The notes under the pieces are model-generated. The model did no database searches and was not told the origin of the DNA. It saw only the letters and a list, made by a program, of their open reading frames with translations. The translations under genes were made by a program, and so were the position numbers. Below are positions 1 through 9,655 of a DNA stretch of 64,000 bases, piece by piece (the first letter of the stretch is position 1; the number at the start of each line of letters is the position of its first letter). This stretch comes from Coriobacteriia bacterium (GTDB lineage: Bacteria; Actinomycetota; Coriobacteriia; Anaerosomatales; SLCP01). The DNA lies in assembly GCA_030603745.1 (NCBI GenBank), contig JAUVXE010000011.1, positions 1 through 64,000 on the forward strand. The letters run 5' to 3'.

Positions 1-46
1 CGGGGTGCGGCGGCGGGGTGCGGCGGCGGGGTGCGGCGGCGGGGCA
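1..46. repeat. 13-bp GC-rich tandem repeat
   Basis: The unit CGGGGTGCGGCGG is repeated about 3.5 times. The array is cut by the window edge, so its full length is unknown. It contains no gene. Confidence 0.8.
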
Positions 47-234
47 ACGGGGCGGCGTCGGCCGTCCCCTACGGCTTGCCAGGGGGTCGTGTCGTGGAGA
101 ACCCCTTTCACGGGCGTCAAGTCCGCTGCGTGAATGTTCGATGACAGTCAAACGCGAATTCGATACGGATGAAGGGGGCCCTGGCAAGCGAGGTGAAGTG
201 ACTCCGGGAGGCGGGTCGCCTCTTCCCGCACGCG

Positions 235-358
235 TCACCAGGCCCGCGTCGTCAGCCCGAGTCACCAGCCCCGAGTCACCAGCCCGCGTCTTTAGGCCCG
301 AGTCACCCGCCCGCGTCGTCAGGCCCGCGTCGTCAGCCCGAGTAGCCAGCCCAGCATC
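235..358. repeat. Degenerate 13-14 bp tandem array
   Basis: About nine imperfect units alternate between forms such as TCACCAGCCCGCG and TCGTCAGCCCGAG. There are no spacers, so this is not a CRISPR. The units drift by substitution and single-base indels, as expected for slippage in non-coding DNA. Confidence 0.75.
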
Positions 359-609
359 TTCCGCATTCCTCGATCGACCTGCTCGATGGTGGTCGAATCC
401 GCGTTAGACAGCGCTCGAACCCCCGTGCACAAGGCTCGACGGTCGTGAAAGGGGGCGAAATCAAGACCCCCACCCCTGAGCCGATGAGCCGACGAGCCGA
501 CGAGCCGAGCCAGACAATCGGCAAGCGGTCCGCCGTGACACTCGGCCCGGTACCGGGTGGTCCCGCCGCAACACTCGATCCTCGCAGGAGGGCTCTTCCG
601 CCTCGGCGC

Positions 610-1596
610 TCAGGCGTCTCCGGGGCTGCCGTGCCGTGCGGTGTGCCAGCGCCAGGCGTCGGCGATCATCGTCGACAATGCCCCGCGTGCGGGCTGCCAA
701 CCCAGCACCTCACGCACGCGCTCGGCAGAGGCGACCAGCACGGCGGGATCGCCCGGTCTCCTCGGCCCGAACACGATCTCGACCTCGGCGCCGGTGACCT
801 CGGCGCAGGCGCGGACCACCTCGAGATTCGAGTAGCCGCTTCCCGTGCCGAGATTGAAGACGCCTCCCGCACCGTCGGCGGCGAGGCGCTCGAGGCCGAG
901 CAGGTGGGCCTCGGCGAGATCGAGCACGTGGATGAAGTCGCGGACGCACGTGCCGTCGGGGGTGTCGTAGTCATCACCGAACACTTCGAACCGGGTCTCG
1001 CCCGTGGCCATGGCTTCGAGAACACGGGGCACCAGGTGCGTCTCGGGGTCGTGGGCCTCGCCCAGAGAGCCGTCGGGCCAGGCGCCGGCGACGTTGAAGT
1101 AGCGGTACCGGATCGCCCGCAGCCCGTGGGCGTCGCCGAACGCCTCCAGCATCCGCTCGAACATGAGCTTCGACCTGCCGTACACGTTCACCGGCCGTGT
1201 GGGATCGTCCTCGCTGATCGGCACCCGCCCCGGCTCGCCGTACACCGCTGCCGTGGAGGAGAACACGATCGCGTCCACGCCGTGGCGCACCATGGACTCG
1301 AGCATAGCCAGAGGCTCGGCTACGTTCGCGCGGAAGTAGCGTCCGGGCTCACGCTGTGACTCCCCCACCTCGATCAGCCCGGCAAGGTGCATCACCGCGT
1401 CGCAGCCCGGCATCACGCGCTCGAGGCACGCGGTGTCCCCGACGCTCCCTTCCACGAACCTGGCGCGCTCATCGACGGCATCCCGACGTCCGCGCACGAG
1501 CGAGTCCAGCACGACCACCTCGTGCCCGGCGTCGAGCAAGCGGCGCGTGGTCACGGAACCGATGTAGCCCGCTCCGCCGGTCACCAGGATACGCAT
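610..1596 (-). CDS. galE: UDP-glucose/UDP-GlcNAc 4-epimerase
   Basis: This 328-aa short-chain dehydrogenase-type epimerase interconverts C4 epimers of UDP-hexoses to feed the upstream glycan locus. The N-terminus carries the NAD-binding motif GGAGYIGS (residues 7-14). A catalytic SSTAAVYGE region and YGRSK (Y-x3-K) follow around residues 115-145, with the GalE-like VRDFIHVLDLAEAH near 220. Length fits the family. It is the last gene of the minus-strand run and starts 37 bp after wecB stops. Whether it prefers glucose or GlcNAc sugars cannot be read from the sequence. Confidence 0.93.
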   Translation of the reverse strand: MRILVTGGAGYIGSVTTRRLLDAGHEVVVLDSLVRGRRDAVDERARFVEGSVGDTACLERVMPGCDAVMHLAGLIEVGESQREPGRYFRANVAEPLAMLESMVRHGVDAIVFSSTAAVYGEPGRVPISEDDPTRPVNVYGRSKLMFERMLEAFGDAHGLRAIRYRYFNVAGAWPDGSLGEAHDPETHLVPRVLEAMATGETRFEVFGDDYDTPDGTCVRDFIHVLDLAEAHLLGLERLAADGAGGVFNLGTGSGYSNLEVVRACAEVTGAEVEIVFGPRRPGDPAVLVASAERVREVLGWQPARGALSTMIADAWRWHTARHGSPGDA

Positions 1597-1633
1597 CTAC
1601 CGAGTCCTCCCCGAGCCCGAGGCCGAGTCCTCC

Positions 1634-2737
1634 CTAGACATACCCCTTCAAAGGGATGATGCCGCCCTGGAGCGCAGCGACCACCCGTGCCGACACGTCG
1701 CGGTCCCAGCGCTCCGGGGCGGACCAGCCGCCGCCCGAGCCGAGCGCCTCGGTCAGCGCCGCGAGGACGGAGTCCGTCTCGGCCGACGCAAGCCGGTTCG
1801 CCCCGACCTCCACGGTGATCCCGCGTTCGGTGTTGCGGCGCACCGTCACGCACGGCGTCCCGACCATGCATGCCTCCTCCTGCACGCCGCCGGAGTCCGT
1901 GACGATCGCGACCGCATCTCGCTGAAGGGCGAGCATGTCAAGATAGCCCACCGGGTCGACGAGCCGGATGTCTCCGGCGCCGTTACCGGCGTCGCTGAGC
2001 CCCGCCTCGGCGAGGAGCGGACGCGTGCGCGGGTGCACCGGGAAGAGCACCTGGTGACCGCAGCCCAGGAACGCCTCGGCGATCGCGGCGAGGCGTTCGG
2101 GGTGATCGGTGTTCTCGGGTCGGTGCACCGTCGCGAGCACGTACGACCCCGGCTCGAGAGCGTAGGAGTCGCGGCACGGCGCGCGATCCTCGATCCGCGC
2201 GAGGTTGCGCAGTACGCTCTCGGCCATGATGTTGCCCACGAAGTGGATGCGCGCTCGCTCGACCCCCTCGGCGACAAGGTTCTCGTCGGCTTCGGCACAG
2301 GTGGTGAGGTGCATCGCCGAGAGCTGGTCGGCGACGAGGCGGTTGACCTCCTCGGGCATCGACATGTCGCCCGAGCGCAACCCGGCCTCCAGGTGGACCA
2401 CCGGGATGTGGAGCTTGGCAGCCGCGAGCGCGCCGGCGAGCGTGGAGTTCACGTCGCCGACCACGAGCACCGCGTCGGGACGCTCGGCGTCGAAAAGCTC
2501 CTCGAGCGCGATCATCGCCTTGCCGGTCTGGACGGCGTGGGTGCCCGAACCGATGCCAAGGAACCATGTGGGCTCGGGAAGCGAGAGGTCGCGGAAGAAC
2601 ACGTCGGACATCGAGGCGTCGTAGTGCTGGCCGGTGTGCGCGATGGCGGCATCGATGCCGGCCTCGGCGAGAGCCGGCATGAGAGGGCCGACCTTGATGA
2701 AGTTGGGACGGGCTCCTACGACGACGATCAGGCGCAT
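1634..2737 (-). CDS. wecB: UDP-N-acetylglucosamine 2-epimerase (non-hydrolysing)
   Basis: The 367-aa protein starts MRLIVVVGARPNFIKVGPL, the WecB/MnaA signature, and has HTGQHYDASMSDVFF, GDVNSTLAGALAA, HLEAGLRSGD and the C-terminal TDSGGVQEEA motif. It converts UDP-GlcNAc to UDP-ManNAc for surface polysaccharide. Its ATG overlaps the end of the PglF-like gene by 10 bp, implying translational coupling. No ManNAc dehydrogenase is seen in the window, so ManNAc may be used directly or oxidised by an enzyme encoded elsewhere. Confidence 0.95.
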   Translation of the reverse strand: MRLIVVVGARPNFIKVGPLMPALAEAGIDAAIAHTGQHYDASMSDVFFRDLSLPEPTWFLGIGSGTHAVQTGKAMIALEELFDAERPDAVLVVGDVNSTLAGALAAAKLHIPVVHLEAGLRSGDMSMPEEVNRLVADQLSAMHLTTCAEADENLVAEGVERARIHFVGNIMAESVLRNLARIEDRAPCRDSYALEPGSYVLATVHRPENTDHPERLAAIAEAFLGCGHQVLFPVHPRTRPLLAEAGLSDAGNGAGDIRLVDPVGYLDMLALQRDAVAIVTDSGGVQEEACMVGTPCVTVRRNTERGITVEVGANRLASAETDSVLAALTEALGSGGGWSAPERWDRDVSARVVAALQGGIIPLKGYV

Positions 2738-4659
2738 GTATGCTCCTCACTCTCGGGGTTCTCGGTCGGTGGCCCATCCGGCATGGACCACCACGTCTCA
2801 TGCGAGCCTCGGCCGAGCGACGCGGCCGCAAGCTCGCTCAGAAGTGGCACGAGCACGGGGCTGTCGCCGATGCGCGCCTCGCGCACGAGCGTCGCGACCC
2901 CCTCGGCGAAGCCCTCCCCCACGAGCGGGAGGCAGTTCAGGCGCATCACTGCGGGCGAGTCGGTGCGCACGAGCTCGCTACCCCCGTGGACGAGGATCTC
3001 GTGCATCTTCTCGCCCGGGCGCAGGCCGGTGAACTCGATGCCGGTCCGCACCCCGCTGAGCACGATCATGCGCTGCGCGAGGTCGACGATCTTCACCGGC
3101 TCGCCCATGTCGAGCACGAAGATGTCCCCGCCGTCGCTCATCGCCTGCGCTTGCAGGACGAGGCGCGCGGCCTCGGGGATGGTCATGAAGTAGCGGGTCA
3201 CGTCCGGGTGCGTGACGCGGACCGGGCCACCCGCGCGCAGCTGCTCCTCGAAGATCGGCACCACGCTCCCGCGCGAGCCGAGCACGTTGCCGAACCGCAC
3301 CGCGGTGACCCGCAGGCCCGCCCGGGCCTCCTCGAGCATCATGCGCTCGGCGACCGCCTTGGTCGCACCCATCACGTTGCAGGGCTCGACCGCCTTGTCG
3401 GTGGAGATGAGCACGAAGTGGTCCACCTGGTGGCGCCGGCACGCGGCGAGCACGTTCAAAGTCCCCACGATGTTCGCCCGAACGGCCTCCTCGGGCTCGC
3501 GCTCCATGAGCGGGACATGCTTGTACGCGGCCGCGTGGAACACGACGTCCGGACAGGCTCGCCCGAGCACCCGGTCCACCTTGCGGTCGTCGCGCACGTC
3601 GCAGATGTGCATCTCACACACGTCCCGAGCGTCCTGGTCGACCTCAAGAAAGAGCTCGTAGAGGCGCGACTCGTCGATCTCGAGCAGGTGCAGCTGCGCC
3701 GGACGCATCTTGAGGATCTGCCGGCACAACTCCGAGCCGATCGAGCCCGCCGCCCCCGTGACCGCGACGACCTTGCCGGTGAGCGTCGCCGAGATGAGCT
3801 CGACGTCGATGCGCACCGGTTCCCTGCCGAGGAGATCGTCGACGCTGACCTGGCGCAGATCGGCGAGGCCGGTGAAGCTCGAGCCCGCCGCGATCCCTGA
3901 GACGATGCTCGTCTTCACGCCCGCCCGGGTGCACGCGTCGAGCACCTCGCGGCGGCGCGCCGGATCGAGCGAGGGAATGGCGAGAAAGATCTCATCGACC
4001 TCGCGATCCGCCACGATGCGCTCGAGCGCCGAGATCGGCCCGAGGACCCGCGTGCCGTGCACCGCCATGCCGTGCTTCGCAGGGTCGTCATCGACGAACC
4101 CGACCACGCGCAACCCGAGCTCCGGCTGGTTCTCGATGTCGCGGAGCAGCAGCGATCCCGAGTCGCCCGCGCCAATCACGAGCACTCGCGAGACCGCGCG
4201 GCCGTCGGGGCGGTTCATCACCACCCACAGGCGTCCGATGCTCCTGAGCGCGCCGAGGCCCACGAGCGCGAGGACCGCCGTGATGAACAGGACCCCGAAC
4301 GGAACGATGCGCGACCCGCCCGTAGGCGAGAGCGCGACGTTGGCAGCGAACAGCACCACGGTGGCCGAGGCGACCGCGTACCCGAGACGGGTCATCACGT
4401 GGAACCCGACGTAGCGCAGCACGATGTGATAGAGGCCCCAGACCCTGAGCGAGACGATGAACACCACGACCGACGCAACCGCGTACGCCGCCACGTACTG
4501 CCCGAACCGCTCTGGCACGGCGCCCTCGAACCGCGCGTAGTACGCGAGGAACACCGCCGCGAGCACCGCGACGGCGTCGGCGAGCATCATGAGCAGCACC
4601 TGCACGGTACGGGAGGTGTAGACGCGCAGCTTGGCCCGGCGGGTCAGCCCGGTCGTCAT
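2728..4659 (-). CDS. Membrane-anchored nucleotide-sugar 4,6-dehydratase (PglF/CapD-type)
   Basis: The 643-aa protein has about four N-terminal membrane helices (roughly residues 15-130), a first Rossmann domain (VLVIGAGDSG, about 160) and a second SDR domain (VTGAAGSIGSEL, about 300). The active-site region reads STDKAVEPCNVMGATK, with Met in place of the usual SDR Tyr, as in FlaA1/PglF enzymes. This class removes water from UDP-GlcNAc to give the 4-keto-6-deoxy sugar. It overlaps the aminotransferase stop (ATGA), and the neighbouring aminotransferase and acetyltransferase point to a bacillosamine-type pathway. Confidence 0.9.
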   Translation of the reverse strand: MTTGLTRRAKLRVYTSRTVQVLLMMLADAVAVLAAVFLAYYARFEGAVPERFGQYVAAYAVASVVVFIVSLRVWGLYHIVLRYVGFHVMTRLGYAVASATVVLFAANVALSPTGGSRIVPFGVLFITAVLALVGLGALRSIGRLWVVMNRPDGRAVSRVLVIGAGDSGSLLLRDIENQPELGLRVVGFVDDDPAKHGMAVHGTRVLGPISALERIVADREVDEIFLAIPSLDPARRREVLDACTRAGVKTSIVSGIAAGSSFTGLADLRQVSVDDLLGREPVRIDVELISATLTGKVVAVTGAAGSIGSELCRQILKMRPAQLHLLEIDESRLYELFLEVDQDARDVCEMHICDVRDDRKVDRVLGRACPDVVFHAAAYKHVPLMEREPEEAVRANIVGTLNVLAACRRHQVDHFVLISTDKAVEPCNVMGATKAVAERMMLEEARAGLRVTAVRFGNVLGSRGSVVPIFEEQLRAGGPVRVTHPDVTRYFMTIPEAARLVLQAQAMSDGGDIFVLDMGEPVKIVDLAQRMIVLSGVRTGIEFTGLRPGEKMHEILVHGGSELVRTDSPAVMRLNCLPLVGEGFAEGVATLVREARIGDSPVLVPLLSELAAASLGRGSHETWWSMPDGPPTENPESEEHTCA

Positions 4660-5843
4660 CGCGCGGCCTCCCTGCGACCGGTCGCCTCACGCATGACCTG
4701 CCCGAGTGCCGCGGCGGCCTCGCGCATGTCGGCGCTCGTGAGCGTGTGGTCCACCGGGAGCATCATCGACGTCTCGCCGAGTTCCCGCGCGACCGCGAGT
4801 CGCTCGGCCGGCCCCCATCCACGCTCCGTGAACGCCCGCTCGAGATAGATCTCCGGACACGACCCCTGCGTGAGCGGCACGCCGAGGGCATTCACGGCGT
4901 CGAGCACGCGCCCGCGGTGCCATCCGGGCGCGAGCGCGCGGGGGTCGAGGTACGCGTAGGACTTGTAGCACGCGTGTCCGAACCGCGGCGGGACCACCGG
5001 CACGCGCACGCCAGGCACGTCCGCGAGCGCCTCGGCGAGCACCGACGCGTTCTCCCTGCGCCGCGCGACCCACTCGTCGAGCATGCGTAGCTGGATGCGG
5101 CCGACGGCGGCTTGGACCTCGGTCATCCGCCAGTTGGTGCCGAACGAGCCGATCAGCCACTTGAACTCATGTCCACCTTGCTCAGCGGCTCGGTCGAGCG
5201 CGTCGAGGTCGCGGCCGTGGTCCTTGTACTCCCAGGCCGTGCGCCAGAGGGCCTCGTCGTTCGTGACGAGCATCCCTCCCTCGCCGCAGGTCGACATGAT
5301 CTTGTCGGTACAGAACGAGTACGCCGAGGCGTGCCCGAACGTCCCAACGGCGCGGCCGCCGATCGTCGCGCCGTGGGCCTGCGCGCAGTCCTCGATCACG
5401 GCGAGCCCGTTCCCCTCGGCCCACTCCGTGATCGCATCCATGTCGCACGGCCACCCGCCGAGATGGACCACGATGACCGCCCGCGTCTCGGGCGTGAGGG
5501 CCATGGCGAGCGTGTCGATCGTGACCACGCCGGAGTCGCGGTCGACGTCCGCCACGACCGGGCGTGCACCTACCGCGACCACGGCGGTCGCTGTCGCCAC
5601 GAACGTGCGCGCGGGCACGACCACATGGTCGCCCGCGCCGATCCCGAGCGAGCGCAACGCGAGCTCGAGGGCGACGGTGCCGTTGGCCACCGCCACCGCA
5701 TGGCGCACGCCGAGGTAGTCGGCGAACTCGGTCTCGAACGCGCGGCCTTCGGTGCCGGTCCAGTAGTTGACGCGTCCCGAGCGCAACACGCGTTCGACCG
5801 CGGCGATCTCCTCGGCGGAGTACTCGGGCCACCTACTGCGCAT
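4656..5843 (-). CDS. DegT/DnrJ/EryC1/StrS aminotransferase (PglE-like)
   Basis: This PLP-dependent sugar aminotransferase is about 395 aa from the ATG at 5843. The frame is open further upstream, but that extension is a shadow of the acetyltransferase gene. Motifs include the N-terminal [31 protein letters not shown] (PLP-binding Asp), the [16 protein letters not shown] region holding the Schiff-base lysine, and [14 protein letters not shown]. It probably aminates the 4-keto sugar made by the adjacent dehydratase. It overlaps the acetyltransferase stop by 11 bp and the dehydratase start by 4 bp. Confidence 0.9.
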   Translation of the reverse strand: MRSRWPEYSAEEIAAVERVLRSGRVNYWTGTEGRAFETEFADYLGVRHAVAVANGTVALELALRSLGIGAGDHVVVPARTFVATATAVVAVGARPVVADVDRDSGVVTIDTLAMALTPETRAVIVVHLGGWPCDMDAITEWAEGNGLAVIEDCAQAHGATIGGRAVGTFGHASAYSFCTDKIMSTCGEGGMLVTNDEALWRTAWEYKDHGRDLDALDRAAEQGGHEFKWLIGSFGTNWRMTEVQAAVGRIQLRMLDEWVARRRENASVLAEALADVPGVRVPVVPPRFGHACYKSYAYLDPRALAPGWHRGRVLDAVNALGVPLTQGSCPEIYLERAFTERGWGPAERLAVARELGETSMMLPVDHTLTSADMREAAAALGQVMREATGRREAAR

Positions 5844-6450
5844 CAGGGGCTCCGTCGACCGGGCGCGCCGGCACGCCGGCCACCGTGGCGCCGTCGGGGA
5901 CGTCGCGCGTGACGACGGCGCCGGCACCCACCGTGCACCCGGCGCCGACCACGACGCCCGGCAGGAGCACCGCGCCCGCGCCGATCACGCTCGCCTCGCC
6001 CACCCGTGCGCCACCGGAGAGCAGCGCGCCGGGCGCGACGTGCGAGTGGGCGCCCACGTGGCAGTCGTGCGCTACGAAGCAGCCCACGTTGAGGATACAG
6101 TCCTCGGCGACCTCGGCATCGGCGCTGATCACGACGTTCTGCATGACCTGCGTGCCCGCGCCGACCCGCGCGTACGGGCTCACGCACGCCGAGGAGTGCG
6201 TGAGGGTGGCGAACTCGAGACGCGACGCGTGCTCGGTCCAGAGCGCGCGTCGGACCTCAGGCGCGCCGATCGCGATGCTCGCGGCGTCGAACTCCAGCGC
6301 GGCGAGGTCGGGTGCGACCGGCAGCCCCGTGGGAACGTGGGTACCGGGGGCCGAGTCCGCGACGAACGCGACCAGCTCGTGACCGCATGCAAGCACGAGG
6401 TCCGCGGCCTCCTTCGAGTGGCCACCCGCGCCGAACAGGATGAGCTTCAC
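5833..6450 (-). CDS. Sugar O/N-acetyltransferase, left-handed beta-helix (PglD/NeuD-like)
   Basis: About 205 aa from a GTG at 6450, chosen because AAGGAG lies about 8 bases upstream. An N-terminal nucleotide-sugar-binding domain begins [18 protein letters not shown] and is followed by hexapeptide repeats. The [13 protein letters not shown] segment carries the family's catalytic His. PglD enzymes acetylate the C4 amine of UDP-4-amino sugars to give UDP-diNAcBac, which fits the flanking aminotransferase and PglC-type transferase. NeuD-like sialic acid O-acetylation is the alternative, but no sialic acid genes are present. Confidence 0.88.
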   Translation of the reverse strand: MKLILFGAGGHSKEAADLVLACGHELVAFVADSAPGTHVPTGLPVAPDLAALEFDAASIAIGAPEVRRALWTEHASRLEFATLTHSSACVSPYARVGAGTQVMQNVVISADAEVAEDCILNVGCFVAHDCHVGAHSHVAPGALLSGGARVGEASVIGAGAVLLPGVVVGAGCTVGAGAVVTRDVPDGATVAGVPARPVDGAPDAQ

Positions 6451-6466
6451 GCAGACCCGCTCCTTG

Positions 6467-7099
6467 TCATCGGGCCGAAGGTCCCCCTCCGGCCTCGCCC
6501 TCACCCTCGGCATCCCGCCCGCGGAACTCGGGCATCGTGGCGTGCCCCTCCGCGCTCACGCCCGACCGCGAGAGCACCTGCGCGACCGTCATCCACAAGA
6601 TCCTCAGGTCGAGCAGGAACGACCGGTTGTCCACGTACCAGACATCCATCGCGAGCCGGTCCTCCCATGATAGAGCATTTCGGCCGTTGACCTGCGCCCA
6701 TCCGGTGATCCCCGGGCGAACCTCGTGCCGTCGAGCCTGCTGCGGCGTATAGCGCTCGAGGTACGCCGGCAGCAGCGGGCGCGGGCCGACCAGGCTCATG
6801 TCGCCGATGAGCACGTTCAGCAGCTCCGGGAACTCGTCGAGCGAGGTCGCCCGCAGCACCCTGCCGAGAGGCGTAAGCCGCCGCTCGTCGGGGAGCAACT
6901 CGCCGTCCGGGCCGCGCTCGTCGGTCATCGTGCGGAACTTCCGCATCCGGAAGAGGCGCCCCCCCTTGCCGGGACGCTCCTGCACGAAGAGCACCGGGGA
7001 GCCGAGACGCACCCGCACGAGCAGCGCGATCACCAGCAGCAGCGGGCTCAACACGACGAGCCCGGCCGCCGAGGCGACGATGTCGAAGAGGCGCTTCAT
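6467..7099 (-). CDS. Initiating phosphoglycosyl transferase (PglC-type bacterial sugar transferase)
   Basis: A compact 210-aa enzyme starting [14 protein letters not shown] at an ATG that overlaps the upstream stop (ATGA). It has a single re-entrant membrane segment (about residues 10-35), the FRKFRTM-like region [42 protein letters not shown] and DVWYVDNRS. The tail [15 protein letters not shown] resembles Campylobacter PglC. It would transfer a phosphosugar, probably diNAcBac-1-P, to undecaprenyl phosphate. It lacks the long membrane domain of WbaP-type enzymes. Confidence 0.9.
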   Translation of the reverse strand: MKRLFDIVASAAGLVVLSPLLLVIALLVRVRLGSPVLFVQERPGKGGRLFRMRKFRTMTDERGPDGELLPDERRLTPLGRVLRATSLDEFPELLNVLIGDMSLVGPRPLLPAYLERYTPQQARRHEVRPGITGWAQVNGRNALSWEDRLAMDVWYVDNRSFLLDLRILWMTVAQVLSRSGVSAEGHATMPEFRGRDAEGEGEAGGGPSAR

Positions 7100-8319
7100 C
7101 GGCCGGCTCCCTCCACCGCTTCGACGAGGACCCGCTCGAGCCGGGCGGTCAGCAGGTCGCGGTCGAAGCGCTCCTCGGCGAGCAAGGCGGACGCACGCGA
7201 CGCACGGGTGAGCCATTCGGTGTCGCGCAGAAGCCCCACCAGCTGGCGGGCGGCCTTCGCATGATCCGCCGGGTCGAGCATCGCCCCCGCGCCGGCCTCG
7301 ACCGCGATCTCGGTCTGGTAGCCGGGGTGGTTCGACAGGATCGGACGTCCCGCTGCGAGCGCGTCGAAGAACTTGTTCGTGACCGCGTTCTCCCACAGGT
7401 AGTCACGGTCGATGATGAGCGAGATCGCGGCGCTCGAGGCCCGCACCCAACAGGCGGTCTCGCGCTTGGGGATCTCGCCGATCAGATGCAGGTTCACGCC
7501 GAGGACACCGAGCTCGCGGGCCCGGCGCTCGACCGCCTCGTGCTCGCGTCCGCCGCCGACCACCGCGAAGCGGATGTCGGGATCGATCGCGGCCGCCTCG
7601 GCCGCGACCTCCACGAGCCACTCGACACCGTTGACCAGGCCGAGCGTCCCCGCGTAGACGACGAGCGGGCGGTCGCCGAGCCAGTCGTGCGCGGCGCGGA
7701 CCCGCGCGGCGCACTCGTCGTCGGCGAACAGCGCGCGATCACACGCGTTGGGCACGAGCGTCACGCGCGACTCGGGATAGCCGGTGGAGACGATGTGCCG
7801 CTTCATTCCCGGCGCGAGCGTCACGATGCGGACAGCGCCGCGGTACGCCCAGCGCTCGAGCGCACGCGCCGCCCACGTGGCGATCGGACCGCGCAGCGCG
7901 CCGAGCGCGATCGGCACGTCGGGCCACAGGTCGCGGACCTCGAACACGAACGGGATGCGGTGCAGCGCCGCGGCGACGCGGCCGGGGATCGCGATGGTGA
8001 GCGGGGTGCTCGTGGCGAAGACGACGTCGGCAGGGGTCCGGGTGGCCCGAACCGAGGCCCAGAGCGCGAACGCGACGAACGCCCAGATGCGGCGGAGGTG
8101 GCCCATGCGGTTCGAGTACGGGACCTGGACCCGGTGGACGAACATCCCGGCCTCCTCCGAGACGCGCCAGCGCGGCCAGAAGCGTCGGTCCTCGGTCTCG
8201 GAGGTGATCACGTGGACGGTGTGACCGGCAGCGGCGAGGCGGCGCCCCATCTCGTACGAGCGGGTACCGCCCGGGCTGTCAGGCGTCTTGAAGTACTGAT
8301 GTAAGTAGAGGATCCTCAC
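7096..8319 (-). CDS. Glycosyltransferase family 4 protein (WbuB-like)
   Basis: The 407-aa protein starts MRILYLHQYFKTPDSPGG, a typical GT4/WbuB N-terminus with the glycine-rich acceptor loop. The C-terminal GT-B domain has VVYAGTLGLVNGVEWLVEVA and the donor-binding stretch NAVTNKFFDALAAGRPIL. It probably adds the second sugar to the lipid-linked primer; the specific sugar cannot be inferred. It overlaps the PglC-type gene by 4 bp. Confidence 0.88.
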   Translation of the reverse strand: MRILYLHQYFKTPDSPGGTRSYEMGRRLAAAGHTVHVITSETEDRRFWPRWRVSEEAGMFVHRVQVPYSNRMGHLRRIWAFVAFALWASVRATRTPADVVFATSTPLTIAIPGRVAAALHRIPFVFEVRDLWPDVPIALGALRGPIATWAARALERWAYRGAVRIVTLAPGMKRHIVSTGYPESRVTLVPNACDRALFADDECAARVRAAHDWLGDRPLVVYAGTLGLVNGVEWLVEVAAEAAAIDPDIRFAVVGGGREHEAVERRARELGVLGVNLHLIGEIPKRETACWVRASSAAISLIIDRDYLWENAVTNKFFDALAAGRPILSNHPGYQTEIAVEAGAGAMLDPADHAKAARQLVGLLRDTEWLTRASRASALLAEERFDRDLLTARLERVLVEAVEGAGR

Positions 8320-8347
8320 GCTTCTCCTGAAGTGTGCTCAGCACCGG

Positions 8348-9655
8348 TCACAGGATCTGATCCGATTCATCATTCGCCGACGCTTCGGAGCGACAGCCCG
8401 GCCCTGATTGCGCGAAGGCCAATGCCGCTGCTGCAAGTGTGAACAGCACGTAGTTGTTGTTCAAGTCGCCGGAGACTAAAGAGTTCACAAGACCGAAGAC
8501 CATGCCTCCGAGCATCACGACCCCGATACCGTCCGCCTTGAGCACAAGTCGCTTCAGCGCAGCAACGAGAGCGAGAAGCAGAAACGCCGCGAGCAGCGCG
8601 GCCGCAACCAAGCCGGATTCCGCCGCGATTTCCAGGAACAGGTTATGGGGATAGCGCGCCGATCCGTACTCTGAGAACGACCCCAGACCAAAGCCGGTGA
8701 AGGGGCGCAGGGACACCAGTCGACTGGCCTCATTCGCGAGCAGCGCACGCATGCTGACGGATTCGCCCCGATCCTGCCCCGCCAGCAGAGTGAGCCGTTG
8801 GGCCATGACTGCACCGCCCCCGGCGAGGAAGACGGTCGATACTGAGAGTGCCAGCAACGCGTAGCCAGCAAGCAAGCGCGCTCCAAGCCTCCTCGCCGCG
8901 AGTTGAATGGCGACGACGACCACGACCGAAACCGTCAGCGCTACGATCGGACCCCGAGAACCGGATAGGACCAGCGCACCACCTGATACCAGGAGTGCAA
9001 GCGACGGCCACCAAGGGCTCCACCATCGAGACGCCAGAGACGCAAGTCCGCCGAGCAGCACGAACCCGGCCATCCGACCGAGCGTGATCGGGCTGCCTGC
9101 GAATGTCTCCAATCGCGCCTGTCCGAGCCATGGAGGGTTCACGACAAGAGCGCTCACCAGCAGTGCGCCTCCTCCGATCATCAACCAAGCCACAAAACGC
9201 CTGAAGGAGCGGGTGTCCCTTGCGATGAATGCTCCACCGAACACGGTCAATGGAACGGAGAAGGCGGCTCGTAGAGCCTTGTCAATGGTGTAGTCGGTCC
9301 AGGCGCCGTAGAGGAACGAGACGAGCATCAGGAACAGTGCAGCCAACATCACGAGATGGGATCCGGCAAGCCGGGCGCCCTCCGAGCGAAAGCCAACAGC
9401 GAGGACTACGGCAAGCACCGCTCCGAAGTAGAACCCGGTGTCTACCGGCACCAGCCCGGGAACCACGAATGAGCCCGCCAGCAGGAACAGCGCAAGAGCG
9501 GCCTCGGGGTACTGTCGACCCACAAGAACAGCTATCGGGAACCCCGCCACCGCAAGCAAGAGAGGAACCGACCCGACCCCGGATGCGCCAAGCGCGACGC
9601 CGACCACCACCGCACCAGCAGGGATCATCCACCGCGCGTCGCTACGGTGTGCCAT
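8348..9655 (-). CDS. O-antigen ligase/polymerase-like membrane protein
   Basis: A polytopic membrane protein of 435 aa from the ATG at 9655, which follows a GGAGGAGCC ribosome site. About ten or more hydrophobic helices flank a periplasmic loop with GFGLGSFSEYGSARYPHNLF and IAAESGL, matching the Wzy_C/WaaL H-N motif. It either polymerises repeat units or ligates glycan to an acceptor. It overlaps the flippase gene by 14 bp. Base composition looks slightly less GC-biased than the flanking sugar-synthesis genes by eye, as is common for wzy/wzx genes. Confidence 0.82.
   Translation of the reverse strand: MAHRSDARWMIPAGAVVVGVALGASGVGSVPLLLAVAGFPIAVLVGRQYPEAALALFLLAGSFVVPGLVPVDTGFYFGAVLAVVLAVGFRSEGARLAGSHLVMLAALFLMLVSFLYGAWTDYTIDKALRAAFSVPLTVFGGAFIARDTRSFRRFVAWLMIGGGALLVSALVVNPPWLGQARLETFAGSPITLGRMAGFVLLGGLASLASRWWSPWWPSLALLVSGGALVLSGSRGPIVALTVSVVVVVAIQLAARRLGARLLAGYALLALSVSTVFLAGGGAVMAQRLTLLAGQDRGESVSMRALLANEASRLVSLRPFTGFGLGSFSEYGSARYPHNLFLEIAAESGLVAAALLAAFLLLALVAALKRLVLKADGIGVVMLGGMVFGLVNSLVSGDLNNNYVLFTLAAAALAFAQSGPGCRSEASANDESDQIL

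Larger units (their letters stand above)
1..609. other. Non-coding repetitive zone downstream of galE
   Basis: No credible gene is visible here; open frames are shadows or low-complexity. It begins with three and a half copies of a 13-bp unit (CGGGGTGCGGCGG, positions 1-46) and contains a degenerate 13-14 bp tandem array at 235-358. Copies of the interspersed motif TTCGACNNYCGTGAAAGG lie at 101-120 (minus), 158-178 (plus, degenerate) and 435-455 (plus). No clear promoter or terminator was found. Confidence 0.7.

Noticed and set aside
235-358. Possible CRISPR-like array
   Set aside because: Units of 13-14 bp follow one another without unique spacers and vary between copies; no cas genes are present.
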